Positions 1-7,482 are shown, counted from the first letter of the stretch. The stretch is 17,869 nt of DNA from an uncultured Campylobacter sp. (GCA_900539505.1 UQCL01000046.1:1-17869); one strand, 5' to 3'. The notes: a model not told the origin generated them from the sequence alone. A program made the numbers and translations.

Positions 1-228
1 GAATTGTGATTATACAAGAGCGATGCTTAAAGGGGGCTGAATAATCAGTAGAAAAATGAGGAGTTCTTAAACAAAGAAAAATTCACAAAAAAGGTAAAAT
101 TTTAAAGAAACGCCAAATGAAAAAGCGAGGAAATTTAAAAGTAATCAAACCCGGTGTAGCTTCTACATACAAAATTCTACTTTTAAAATTCCCTCATATT
201 TTAAAATTTCTACGAAATTTCTAAAATT
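1..228. other. AT-rich gene-free left edge
   Basis: I see no supportable coding region here. It lies downstream of the minus-strand sppA stop and is rich in AAATTT/AAATTC words. A small hairpin, TGTAG-CTT-CTACA at 155-167, is the only structure noticed, and it lacks a convincing T tract in either direction. The window may cut a neighbouring gene to the left, but nothing in these bases identifies one. Confidence 0.5.
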
Positions 229-1101
229 CTAATACGCCATCAGCTTCGCGCCGAATGCCCCGCGCACCAAACTCTCGCTTTTATTTGCCAGCTTATCTAT
301 CATCTTTTCATACGCCGAAGGCTCCTGCCAGATCGGATCTGCTACGCCGCTAGCCTTTACGAGCGCGCTCTTAGCATCCTCTAAAGAGCCCACCTCGTCG
401 ATAAGGCCCGCAGCTTTGGCGCCGCTGGCTAAAAATACTCGCGCATTTGCCCACGTATCGCGCTTCCTAAGATCCAGCGAGCGCGCCTGCGCCACCTCGC
501 GCGTGAATAGCTCATAGCTCTCATCCACCAGGGCTTGTAGGCTTGCGCGCTCCGCGTCGCTCCATTTTCGCATCATCGTGCCTGCCTCTTTGAGCTCGCC
601 CGCTTTGACGATCTGTTCGGCAAACCCTAGCTTAGCGGCCGCTTCGCTCACGTCTAAGCCTTGCATGATTACGCCGATAGAGCCGATGAAGCTGCCCGGA
701 TTTGCGTAAATTTTACTTGCCCACACGCCGCCTAGGTAGCTGCCGCTCGCCATCGTGCCCTTGGCGTAGGCGACGACCGGCTTGCGCGAGTTTAGGGATT
801 TGATAGCCAGCGAAATTTCCACGCTCGGGCTCAGCGCGCCGCCGGGGCTGTCGATCAGCAGAAGCACCCCCTTAATCGCCTCGTCGTTTTTCAGAGTTTC
901 GATCTTTTCTAAAATTTCGCTATCGTCCATTATCGCGCCGCTTAGCGAAAGCTGAGCGAGATTCGCACCCTTTTGCTGCGCGCCTTCGCTGCCAGCAAAA
1001 ATCAAAAACAAAATAAGCAGAAAAATCAGGGATTTAAAGTATTTGTTGATAAACCCGAGCACGGCGCCGATCGGCGCAAAGATGTTTTTTAGAAATTGCA
1101 T
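229..1101 (-). CDS. sppA: Signal peptide peptidase SppA (S49 family), 290 aa
   Basis: A membrane-anchored serine peptidase expected to degrade cleaved signal peptides at the cytoplasmic membrane. A hydrophobic anchor lies at about residues 23-38 (LIFLLILFLIFAG). The S49 fold follows, with GVLLLIDSPGG near 78-88, the nucleophile S119 in MASGSY, and the general base K171 in GELKEAG. The 52-residue Ser-Lys spacing equals that of short Bacillus-type SppA, so this is the single-domain form and not the long E. coli protease IV. I start at the ATG at 1101 because AAGGA precedes it; the longer frame to 1179 runs into the upstream gene and adds a non-hydrophobic tail. The start lies inside the last codons of the amidohydrolase gene (13-nt overlap), which implies translational coupling. 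C. jejuni has the same pair order as I recall (Cj0067/Cj0068). Confidence 0.9.
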   Translation of the reverse strand: MQFLKNIFAPIGAVLGFINKYFKSLIFLLILFLIFAGSEGAQQKGANLAQLSLSGAIMDDSEILEKIETLKNDEAIKGVLLLIDSPGGALSPSVEISLAIKSLNSRKPVVAYAKGTMASGSYLGGVWASKIYANPGSFIGSIGVIMQGLDVSEAAAKLGFAEQIVKAGELKEAGTMMRKWSDAERASLQALVDESYELFTREVAQARSLDLRKRDTWANARVFLASGAKAAGLIDEVGSLEDAKSALVKASGVADPIWQEPSAYEKMIDKLANKSESLVRGAFGAKLMAY

Positions 1102-2306
1102 TTCATTCCTTCGATAAAAAGTGATTTTACGTTTTTGCTCTGTAAAATGAGCTGTAGCGCCAGCTGGCTCTGCTCGCACTCAATGCCTTCAAAAACGGCG
1201 ATGTCGGCGAGCTTGCCGGCTCTCAGCTCGCCCAAGCTTAGCCCCAGCGCGGCGGCTGCATTTCTCGTCGCGCCTAAAAGTAACGCCCGCGCCAGCTCCG
1301 CCAGGCCCAGCTCGTCGTGCATCATTAAATTTGCACGCAGCTCGTCTAAAAAGCTTAGACTAAAATTTGAGCTAAGCCCGTCGGTAGCGATATTGTAATT
1401 AAGCCCGCTTGCGAGCAGCTTTTTAAAGCTTAGCCGCTTTTTGCTAAGCAGGCGGTTGGAGCGCGCGCAGTGCGTGATCGAGTGAAGCTTCGGATCAAAG
1501 ATGCTAAAATCATCCACCCACACGCAATGCGTAAAGAGCGTGCGAAGCCCGCTAAAATGCGCTACGAAGCTCTGCGGCGAGTAGAAAGGCGCAGGCGTTG
1601 GGTTAAATTTAGCAAGCCAAGTTTTAAATTTACCGCGACCCATGCACAGCCACTGCCGCTCATACGCGCTCTCCATAAAATGCGTGCTTATAGCAAGCCC
1701 ATTTTCGCGGGCAAGCTTCGTCGCAAACTTCGTAATCTGCGGGTGGGCCGAATACGGCGAGTGCACCGATACGGCGGGGATAAAAAGCGAGCTTGCAAGC
1801 GCCTTTGCGCGCTCAAATCGCTTTTTAAATTTCACAATATTCTCCGCCGCAGCGTCTTTGCTCGCGCCTAAAATTTCATTAAAAAATACGGTTCTAATGC
1901 CGCTTTGCGCGCAAGCTTCAGCCTCGCCGCCGAAACTTGAAATTTCGCCGATCGTACCTACGCCGCTTCGCATCATCGCGGCGATCTGCTCCAAGATCAA
2001 TCGTCCGCGCGCCGCGGCGTCCAGCTGCTGCCTTGAGGCGATGACGCTGCCTAGCCAGTCTAAAAAATCTCCGTAATGCAGCGTGCCTTTGTTTGCGCTA
2101 AATTCTAAATGCACGTGCGGATTTATAAACGCAGGCATCGCTATGTCGCCGCTAAAGTCCAAAATTTCGGCTTGCGGGTATTTGCGCGCCGCGTTTGCAA
2201 AGGTGCAGACCTCGATTATCTTTTTATCAAAGACGATCGCGCCCTCTTTTAAAATTTTAAAATTCTCATCGCAGACAAGAACCCACTTCGCCCTTAAAAT
2301 TCTCAT
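1089..2306 (-). CDS. Amidohydrolase, probable 6-aminodeoxyfutalosine deaminase, 405 aa
   Basis: An amidohydrolase-superfamily TIM-barrel enzyme. The visible metal-site pattern is the HxH pair H64/H66 in PHVHLEF, H209 in STHFMES with E212, H260 in FTHC, and D309 in NIATDG. An N-terminal beta domain (about 1-55) and a C-terminal GKLADIAVFEG stretch complete the fold. This is the chlorohydrolase/guanine-deaminase-like group containing H. pylori HP0267, which has been shown to deaminate 6-aminodeoxyfutalosine in the futalosine menaquinone pathway. The function here is assigned by family and neighbourhood; another deaminase substrate cannot be excluded. The ATG follows AAGGAAAACG. The gene is divergent from aroQ and shares its last 13 nt with sppA. 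Confidence 0.78.
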   Translation of the reverse strand: MRILRAKWVLVCDENFKILKEGAIVFDKKIIEVCTFANAARKYPQAEILDFSGDIAMPAFINPHVHLEFSANKGTLHYGDFLDWLGSVIASRQQLDAAARGRLILEQIAAMMRSGVGTIGEISSFGGEAEACAQSGIRTVFFNEILGASKDAAAENIVKFKKRFERAKALASSLFIPAVSVHSPYSAHPQITKFATKLARENGLAISTHFMESAYERQWLCMGRGKFKTWLAKFNPTPAPFYSPQSFVAHFSGLRTLFTHCVWVDDFSIFDPKLHSITHCARSNRLLSKKRLSFKKLLASGLNYNIATDGLSSNFSLSFLDELRANLMMHDELGLAELARALLLGATRNAAAALGLSLGELRAGKLADIAVFEGIECEQSQLALQLILQSKNVKSLFIEGMKCNF

Positions 2307-2333
2307 CGTTTTCCTTATCTAAAACAGCGCGTG

Positions 2334-2339
2334 ATTTTA
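2334..2339 (-). promoter_or_regulatory. Candidate -10 box for the amidohydrolase-sppA pair
   Basis: On the minus strand this reads TAAAAT, 28 nt upstream of the ATG at 2306, with no obvious -35. The same arrangement (TAAAAT about 28 nt before the ATG) recurs before luxS and the thioesterase gene. That fits the Campylobacter sigma-70 promoter, which relies on the -10 and AT periodicity. Confidence 0.45.
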
Positions 2340-2440
2340 GCATAAAATTCTATTTCGCGCTAAATTTAGAGATAAAATTTTATCGCTTGGGCTTGAACGG
2401 GCAAATTTGGCGCCATAGTAAAAAATAAGCTCGCTTTGGT

Positions 2441-2446
2441 TATAAT
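2441..2446 (+). promoter_or_regulatory. -10 box TATAAT for the aroQ operon
   Basis: A perfect TATAAT preceded by TTTGGT lies 33 nt before the aroQ ATG. A Shine-Dalgarno AAGGA at 2467-2471 sits 7 nt before the start. This would drive aroQ-pepP-folK and the FlhG-like gene. No -35 element stands out, which is normal for the genus. Confidence 0.55.
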
Positions 2447-2478
2447 TTTTGCTTAAATTTCAAAACAAGGACGCAAAA

Positions 2479-2946
2479 ATGAAAATTATGGTGATTCAAG
2501 GACCGAATATCAATATGCTCGGTATGCGCGAGCCCGCTATTTACGGGGTTATGAAGATGGAGGATATCCATAAGCAGATGAAGGCGGTCGCCGATCAGAG
2601 CGGCAACGAGATCGAGTTTTTTCAGAGCAATTTCGAAGGCGAGATCGTCGATAAGATCCAAGAGTGCTTCGGCACCTGCGACGGCATCATCATCAACCCC
2701 GCCGCCTACACGCACACTTCGCTCGCCATCCGCGATGCGCTTGCCGCAGTCAGTCTGCCCGTGATCGAGGTGCATATCTCAAACATCGCTCGCAGGGAGG
2801 AGCTTAGACAAAAAAGTCTAATAGCACCCGTAACAGCGGGTCAGATTATCGGTTTCGGCCCTGTGGGATACCATCTGGCAATGATCGGAATGATTCAAAT
2901 TTTTGAGCAGATCAAAGCCGCCAGAGCCGAGCAGAAAGCCAAATAA
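2479..2946 (+). CDS. aroQ: Type II 3-dehydroquinate dehydratase AroQ, 155 aa
   Basis: Catalyses dehydration of 3-dehydroquinate to 3-dehydroshikimate, the third step of the shikimate pathway, as a cytoplasmic dodecamer. The family hallmarks are present: QGPNIN at the N-terminus, R17 and catalytic Y22 in MREPAIYG, QSNFEGEIVD, N73 in IINPAAYTHTS, and catalytic H99 in VIEVHISN followed by an Arg-rich stretch. Length is typical. The ATG at 2479 is chosen over an in-frame ATG at 2449 because it has AAGGA at a 7-nt spacing and begins at the conserved beta strand. It heads a four-gene operon; the next gene begins 2 nt after the stop. Confidence 0.96.
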   Translation: MKIMVIQGPNINMLGMREPAIYGVMKMEDIHKQMKAVADQSGNEIEFFQSNFEGEIVDKIQECFGTCDGIIINPAAYTHTSLAIRDALAAVSLPVIEVHISNIARREELRQKSLIAPVTAGQIIGFGPVGYHLAMIGMIQIFEQIKAARAEQKAK

Positions 2947-2948
2947 GT

Positions 2949-4001
2949 TTGGGATTAAATTTGAAAAATTTTATCCTAAAGGACGAAAACGCTGTTTACC
3001 ACGAGTGCGGATACAGCTGCGACAACGCGATATTTTTGAGTCTCGCGGGGCGCAAATTTTTCCTCACCGATGCGCGTTATAGCATCGAGGCGCGCGAGCT
3101 TTGCAAAGATACCGAAGTGATCGAGGTCGAGCGAAATTTGATAAAAGACGCGCGGCTTTTTTTGCGAAAGGCGGGCGTTGCTGAGCTTAGCTACAACCCG
3201 TATGATTTTAGCGCGGGCGAGTGGGAAGCTCTGAGCAAAGGGCTTGGGATAAGATTTAAGGCGCGGGCGAATTTTTCGCAAATTTCGCGCATAGTAAAAT
3301 CAGAAGACGAGATAAGAATTTTAAAACGCGCGGCGCAGCTTGGTGCGGAAAGATTTGACGAATTTGCCGCGTTCTTGCGCGCTAACGGCGAAGGCATGAG
3401 CGAAGAGGAGCTGTTTTTTAACGCCGAGCTCATCTTTAAGAAAAAGGGCGAGCTCGCGCTTAGCTTTTCGCCTATCGTCGCTATCAACGAAAACGCCGCT
3501 AAAGCGCACGCTCTGCCGAGCAAAAAGCGTTTGCGGCAGGGTGATTTGCTCCTACTTGATGCGGGGGTTAAATTTAACCGCTACTGCTCGGATAGGACGC
3601 GCACGGCGTGCTTTGACGAAAATTTTAACTTCGGCAAAGAGCAAAATTTTAAAAACGCCAAACGCCAAGAAATTTACGAGATCGTAAAAGAGGCTCAGGC
3701 TCTGGCGATCGCAGCGGTTATGCCCGGCAAAAAGGCGCGCGAGATCGATGCAGCGGCTAGGGATTTTATCGCCGCTCAGGGGTTCGGCGAGGCGTTTTTT
3801 CATAGCACCGGACACGGCGTCGGAGTCGATATCCACGAGCTTCCTTTCATCTCAAAGCGCGGAGATACCGTGCTAAAAGAGGGCATGGTCTTTAGCGTGG
3901 AGCCGGGGATCTATCTGCCGGGCGAGTTTGGCGTGCGCATCGAGGACGTCGTGGTTGTGCGCGAAAACGGGGCTGAAATTTTAAGCGAGCATATCCAATG
4001 A
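2949..4001 (+). CDS. pepP: M24B aminopeptidase P / Xaa-Pro peptidase, 350 aa
   Basis: A metallopeptidase that removes N-terminal residues before proline, or acts on Xaa-Pro dipeptides. A creatinase-like N-terminal domain (about 1-120) precedes a pita-bread catalytic domain with all five metal ligands: D204 and D215, H289 in HSTGHGVG, E318 in SVEPG, and E332 in RIEDVV. Supporting histidines are H285 and H296. The length matches short bacterial PepP/PepQ proteins, and the two cannot be told apart by eye. No ATG or GTG fits the start: the frame opens with TTG at 2949 after an in-frame stop at 2904, with a second TTG at 2961. The ribosome-binding site is weak, so translation probably depends on coupling to aroQ. 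Its stop overlaps folK as ATGA. Confidence 0.9.
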   Translation: MGLNLKNFILKDENAVYHECGYSCDNAIFLSLAGRKFFLTDARYSIEARELCKDTEVIEVERNLIKDARLFLRKAGVAELSYNPYDFSAGEWEALSKGLGIRFKARANFSQISRIVKSEDEIRILKRAAQLGAERFDEFAAFLRANGEGMSEEELFFNAELIFKKKGELALSFSPIVAINENAAKAHALPSKKRLRQGDLLLLDAGVKFNRYCSDRTRTACFDENFNFGKEQNFKNAKRQEIYEIVKEAQALAIAAVMPGKKAREIDAAARDFIAAQGFGEAFFHSTGHGVGVDIHELPFISKRGDTVLKEGMVFSVEPGIYLPGEFGVRIEDVVVVRENGAEILSEHIQ

Positions 4002-4534
4002 ACGTGCGACTTAAGAAAAACGGATTTTACGAGTGCGCGGACGCGCTGTGCGTCGTAAAAAGCGCGGTTTTTCCGATGAGGCGCCGCGCTCGCGGAAATT
4101 TTAAAAATTTATACCTGCTCGGGCTCGGCGGAAATTTAGGGGACGTCAAGCGGCGCTTCGAGCGATTTTACCGCGTTTTACAAAGCGATACGCGCTTTTT
4201 CGTGGCGCAAAATTCCTTGATCTTAAAAAACAGGCCGTTCGGCTTTTTGCGGCAGAAAAATTTTTTAAACGCCGTGATGCTAGTGCAAAGTTCCCTAGCA
4301 CCGTTTGCGCTGCTTAAGATTATGCAGCGCGCGGAGCTGAAATTTGGGCGCAAACGAAGCTTCAAAAACGCGCCGCGCACGCTGGACGTGGATATTTTAT
4401 ATGCAAGCGCGAAGGTGCGTGCCTGCGAGCGGCTGATGCTGCCGCATCCGGGTGTTTGCGAGCGCATAAGCGTGATTTTGCCGCTTGGAGAGATGAAATT
4501 TAAAAGAGGACTGATATGCAAACTAAAATCGTAA
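3998..4534 (+). CDS. folK: 2-amino-4-hydroxy-6-hydroxymethyldihydropteridine pyrophosphokinase, 178 aa
   Basis: Transfers pyrophosphate from ATP to 6-hydroxymethyl-7,8-dihydropterin in folate synthesis. The core starts near residue 38 with LYLLGLGGNLGD and carries the HPPK signature RTLDVDILY at 127-135, whose D130 and D132 are the expected Mg-binding aspartates. LMLPHP and the ICER-like CERISVILPL segment close the domain. A basic N-terminal extension of about 38 residues precedes the core; I recall similar extensions in other Campylobacter FolK proteins. The ATG overlaps the pepP stop by 4 nt with no strong ribosome-binding site, suggesting reinitiation. The 3' end overlaps the FlhG-like gene by 19 nt. 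In C. jejuni, as I recall, flhF follows folK; here it does not. Confidence 0.92.
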   Translation: MNVRLKKNGFYECADALCVVKSAVFPMRRRARGNFKNLYLLGLGGNLGDVKRRFERFYRVLQSDTRFFVAQNSLILKNRPFGFLRQKNFLNAVMLVQSSLAPFALLKIMQRAELKFGRKRSFKNAPRTLDVDILYASAKVRACERLMLPHPGVCERISVILPLGEMKFKRGLICKLKS

Positions 4535-5733
4535 ATTTTTTAAGTGCCAAGGGCGGAGTCGGCAAGAGCGTGATTGCAGCAAATTTCGCCGAAATTCTAA
4601 GTGAGCAGGGCTACCGCACGGCGATCATAGAAGCGCCAAATTTAAACAATCAAGAGATCATCTTAAACGCTTTGCAAAGAAAGAGGATTTCGCTGCCAAG
4701 CGCCGTCGCAGTAAAAATTTCGCAAAATTTAACGCTCGTTTCGCCCGCGCTTGCTTCACAAAATCCCGTGTCCTCGCAAAATTCTGCAAATAGCACGAAT
4801 TCTGCGGCGCAAAATTCTATCAAAAACGTAAGCTCTAGCGCGGACGATTACGTCATGCAAAATTCTATAGGTAGCGCGCAAGGCTCGCAAGACGACGAAA
4901 GTAGCGGCTCGCACAATTACGCGCAAAAACCCACGAGCTCTAATGGCAAAAATAACTCAGAAAATTCCACCGCTTCAAATTCAATAGCAAACGCTGCAAA
5001 AAATTATACGGATTGTGTAGCCAAAAAGCCGCAAAATTGCGAAGATGGATGGAATTTTACAGAATCAGAAAGCCTAGAGAATTTTAAAAGCGATGATTTC
5101 ACCAAGCAAAATTCAATCCCTGACGAGAATTCTCAAAATTCCGCGAGTAAAGATGAAATGAAAAATTCCGCCCGCTCATCAAATCCCGAAGAAGCCGGGA
5201 ATTCCGCAAACGCAAAGGCTCACGAAAGCCCCGCTCGCTTCGCAAGCGAGCTAAAAGAGGCGGGAATCTTCGATTTTATTTTGATCGATGCGGGGCTTGA
5301 GTATCTTGGAGATTTTTTGAGCATCGGCGACGAAAATATCGTGCTGTGCGCGAACGAGCCCTGCTCGATCAGCAATACCTACGCGCTTTTAAAGACGCTT
5401 GGGGCGAGCAAAAAAGAGGTTTTGTTTTTGCTAAATTTCACCGCAAGCGAGGATGATGCCGTGATGATCTACGACAATCTAAAGTCAGTCGCGCACCGCA
5501 ATATAAGCGAGCTGGGCTTTAAACTGCTAGGCTTTGTGCCGTTTTGTAAACAAGTAGCCGTCTGCTCACAAAATCGCGCGCTTTTTAACTCGCACTATCC
5601 GTTTTCGCCCGCTACCATCGCGCTTAGACAGAGCGTCTCGCGATTTTTGAGCAAGCAGGGCTGCGAGCCTATCGATATGAGTGCTTATCGCGGCATAGGC
5701 GGATTTTTACGAAAACTTAGCAACCTAGTATGA
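4516..5733 (+). CDS. Degenerate FlhG/MinD-like ParA ATPase with Asn/Ser-rich insertion, 405 aa
   Basis: The deviant Walker A motif of the ParA/MinD family is intact at 11-18 (AKGGVGKS, with K12 and K17). A Walker-B-like strand, FDFILIDAG, lies at 252-260. The C-terminal part, from about 261, resembles FlhG (VLCANEPCSISNTYALLKTL and LGFVPF). Position after folK also points to FlhG, which sets flagellar number together with FlhF. Two features are abnormal. The switch-I DADxGLxN motif reads EAPNLNN, so the acidic residue needed for hydrolysis is altered. Residues about 81-240 are a low-complexity insert rich in Asn, Ser, Gln and Glu that splits the fold. The start at 4516 follows AGAGGA. No FlhF is encoded nearby. 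It could be a repurposed orphan ATPase or a decaying relic; the frame is fully open. Confidence 0.72.
   Translation: MQTKIVNFLSAKGGVGKSVIAANFAEILSEQGYRTAIIEAPNLNNQEIILNALQRKRISLPSAVAVKISQNLTLVSPALASQNPVSSQNSANSTNSAAQNSIKNVSSSADDYVMQNSIGSAQGSQDDESSGSHNYAQKPTSSNGKNNSENSTASNSIANAAKNYTDCVAKKPQNCEDGWNFTESESLENFKSDDFTKQNSIPDENSQNSASKDEMKNSARSSNPEEAGNSANAKAHESPARFASELKEAGIFDFILIDAGLEYLGDFLSIGDENIVLCANEPCSISNTYALLKTLGASKKEVLFLLNFTASEDDAVMIYDNLKSVAHRNISELGFKLLGFVPFCKQVAVCSQNRALFNSHYPFSPATIALRQSVSRFLSKQGCEPIDMSAYRGIGGFLRKLSNLV
4756..5235 (+). repeat. Low-complexity coding insertion rich in NS dipeptides and RAATTY words
   Basis: This segment encodes residues 81-240 of the FlhG-like protein. By eye it holds about a dozen Asn-Ser dipeptides (QNS, ENS, KNS, GNS) and about 13 RAATTY words (AAATTC, GAATTC, GAATTT). 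NS is what AAT-TCN gives when the word falls in frame. Composition changes sharply against the G+C-rich flanks, and the length keeps the reading frame. Diverged repeat expansion is the likely origin; no exact long tandem period is visible. Confidence 0.7.
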
Positions 5734-5762
5734 TTTACGATGAGATTTTAAATCACGTAAAT
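5733..5762 (+). terminator. Nested hairpin at the end of the aroQ operon
   Basis: ATTTACG at 5733-5739 pairs with CGTAAAT at 5756-5762, and inside it GATTT at 5744-5748 pairs with AAATC at 5750-5754. It begins at the last base of the stop codon and is followed by an AT-rich stretch containing TATTTT. The stem is AT-rich and the T tract is offset, so intrinsic termination is plausible but unproven. Confidence 0.4.
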
Positions 5763-5822
5763 TCTACTATTTTAAACGGAATTTTAAAAATTTAATGGTA
5801 TTCTTAAAACTAAAATTTTAAA

Positions 5823-5828
5823 TAATAT
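5823..5828 (+). promoter_or_regulatory. Weak candidate -10 for the LOG gene-mnmA pair
   Basis: TAATAT lies within AATAATATAC, 20 nt before the ATG at 5849, in a 115-bp spacer that is almost entirely A/T. Several AT-rich hexamers here could serve, so the exact box is uncertain. Confidence 0.25.
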
Positions 5829-5848
5829 ACATAAAAGATAGATTAATC

Positions 5849-6454
5849 ATGCAGTTAAAAGAAATTTTAAAAGACATCAAAATCGCCCGCGACAATCTCA
5901 AAAACGTGGGCAAAAGCGCCACAATCTTCGGTTCGGCACGTTTTAGCGAAGATAATCGCTACGTAAAAGACGCGCAAAAGCTCTGCGAGGGGCTCGCTGA
6001 TTTAGGATACTCGATCATCACCGGAGGCGGTGGCGGCATTATGCAAGGCGCCAACCGAGGCGCATTTGCGAGGGCAAGGACGCACAGCGTGGGCTTTAAC
6101 ATCATGCTGCCCTTCGAGCAAAAAAGCAACGGCTTTTTGACGCAGGGGGCTAAATTTTCAGCATTTGCACCACGCAAAGGCGCTCTCATCGAAAACAGCG
6201 AAATTTTCGTCATCTTTCCGGGCGGATTTGGGACGCTGGATGAGTTTTTTGAAATTTTAGTGCTGGTGCAGACGGGCTTTAAGCGCGCACGGATCTATCT
6301 TTACGACGAGGAATTCTACGCACCGCTAATGGAGTTTTTCCGCACTTCGCTGCTAAAATCGGGCGCGATAAACGAAAGCGATCTGCAAAATTTCATGCTC
6401 TGCGACAGCGTGTATGAAATTTTAACGGATGTGCGACGTAAGGAGAACGAATGA
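5849..6454 (+). CDS. LOG-family Rossmann protein (TIGR00730-type), 201 aa
   Basis: Members resemble cytokinin riboside 5'-monophosphate phosphoribohydrolase and are often mis-annotated as lysine decarboxylases. The two family motifs are clear: a Gly-rich loop GGGGGIMQGANRGA at about 59-72 and PGGFGTLDE at 124-132, with R109 and K110 in the connecting helix as expected for the nucleotide-monophosphate site. SNGFLT near 93 is the usual lead-in. Length is typical. The bacterial substrate is probably a nucleoside 5'-monophosphate; which one is unknown. The ribosome-binding site is weak (AGATAGATT). The stop overlaps the mnmA start by 4 nt, so the two are co-translated. Confidence 0.88.
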   Translation: MQLKEILKDIKIARDNLKNVGKSATIFGSARFSEDNRYVKDAQKLCEGLADLGYSIITGGGGGIMQGANRGAFARARTHSVGFNIMLPFEQKSNGFLTQGAKFSAFAPRKGALIENSEIFVIFPGGFGTLDEFFEILVLVQTGFKRARIYLYDEEFYAPLMEFFRTSLLKSGAINESDLQNFMLCDSVYEILTDVRRKENE

Positions 6455-7482
6455 AAATTTTAGTCGCGATGAGCGGCGGCGTGGACAGCTCGATGTGCGC
6501 GAAGCTGCTGCAAGACGCGGGCCACGAGGTGCAGGGCTGCTATATGAAGCTGCACGCAAAGCCCGGCTATCACGAGGCGAACATTGCCAAAGTCCGCAAG
6601 GTGGGCGAGTTTTTGGGTATAAAAATCCACATTTTGGATCTGCAGGATGATTTTAATCGCGACGTTTACGAGCCCTTCGTGCAGGCTTATATAGGCGGTC
6701 TTACGCCAAATCCATGCGCGTTGTGTAATCGCCGCATAAAGCTCGGCAAGCTCTTGGAATTCGCGCGCGAGCAGGGCTTTGAGCGCCTAGCTACAGGGCA
6801 TTACGTCCGCATCGAGGATGGGCTTTTAAAAGCCGCTGTAGATCTCAGCAAAGATCAGAGCTATTTTTTAGCAAACATCGATCCCGCCGCGCTTAAGTTT
6901 ATGCTCTTTCCTCTTGGGGGGATGTATAAAAAGGACGTCAAAGAGGCCGCGCGCGCCTATGCGGAGCTTTCGCAGATCGCTTCTGCGAGCGAAAGCAGCG
7001 AGATATGTTTTGTGGATACCACCTACATCGACGTTTTGAACCGTCATACGGGCACCAAAATGCCTGGCATCGTACGCGACCGCGCGGGCAACGCCATCGG
7101 CACTCACGAGGGCTATATGCACTACACGATCGGCAAGCGCCGCGGTTTTACGGTGCACGGCGCGCATGAGCCGCACTTCGTACTAAGCATCGACCCGAGC
7201 AAAAACGAGATCGTCGTGGGCGGCAAGGACGAGCTGGCGACCTACGAGTTCGATACCGAAAATTTCAACGCCTTTTTAAGCAGGGATGAAATTTTAAATA
7301 TGCCGGGTCTCGGCGTTAAGATCCGCTACCGCAGCGCCAAGCTCCCCGTTAAAATTTCGCCTCGCGAAGGGGACGGCGTGCATGCCGTGCTGTCTGCGCC
7401 CGCAGCGGGCATCGCTCCGGCACAGCTCGCGGTTTTTTACGACGAGCGCGACCGCGTAGTGGCAAGCGGCTTTATAAAATAG
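6451..7482 (+). CDS. mnmA: tRNA-specific 2-thiouridylase MnmA, 343 aa
   Basis: Adds sulfur to C2 of U34 in tRNA-Lys, -Glu and -Gln, using ATP to activate the base and a cysteine persulfide as donor. The PP-loop SGGVDSS is at residues 8-14. The nucleophile C89 lies in NPCALCNR and the partner C186 in SEICFV. ATGHYVR, KDQSYFL and GKRRGF are further family motifs. Length is slightly short of E. coli MnmA but usual for Campylobacter. A strong AAGGAG at 6440-6445 precedes the ATG, inside the end of the LOG gene. In C. jejuni, from memory, flagellar genes fliA, fliM and fliY lie between flhG and this region; they are missing here. Confidence 0.96.
   Translation: MKILVAMSGGVDSSMCAKLLQDAGHEVQGCYMKLHAKPGYHEANIAKVRKVGEFLGIKIHILDLQDDFNRDVYEPFVQAYIGGLTPNPCALCNRRIKLGKLLEFAREQGFERLATGHYVRIEDGLLKAAVDLSKDQSYFLANIDPAALKFMLFPLGGMYKKDVKEAARAYAELSQIASASESSEICFVDTTYIDVLNRHTGTKMPGIVRDRAGNAIGTHEGYMHYTIGKRRGFTVHGAHEPHFVLSIDPSKNEIVVGGKDELATYEFDTENFNAFLSRDEILNMPGLGVKIRYRSAKLPVKISPREGDGVHAVLSAPAAGIAPAQLAVFYDERDRVVASGFIK

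Noticed and set aside
1470..1871. Long plus-strand frame opposite the amidohydrolase gene
   Set aside because: Its arginine-rich composition is the usual shadow of a G+C-biased gene, there is no ribosome-binding site, and the minus-strand gene has full catalytic motifs.
4534..4756. Possible remnant of flhF between folK and the FlhG-like gene
   Set aside because: folK overlaps the FlhG-like gene by 19 nt, leaving no room, and no SRP-type GTPase motif is visible in any frame nearby.
5795..5806. 12-mer ATGGTATTCTTA repeated at 11641-11652
   Set aside because: Several exact 12-mer pairs are expected by chance in a window of this size, and the two contexts differ.
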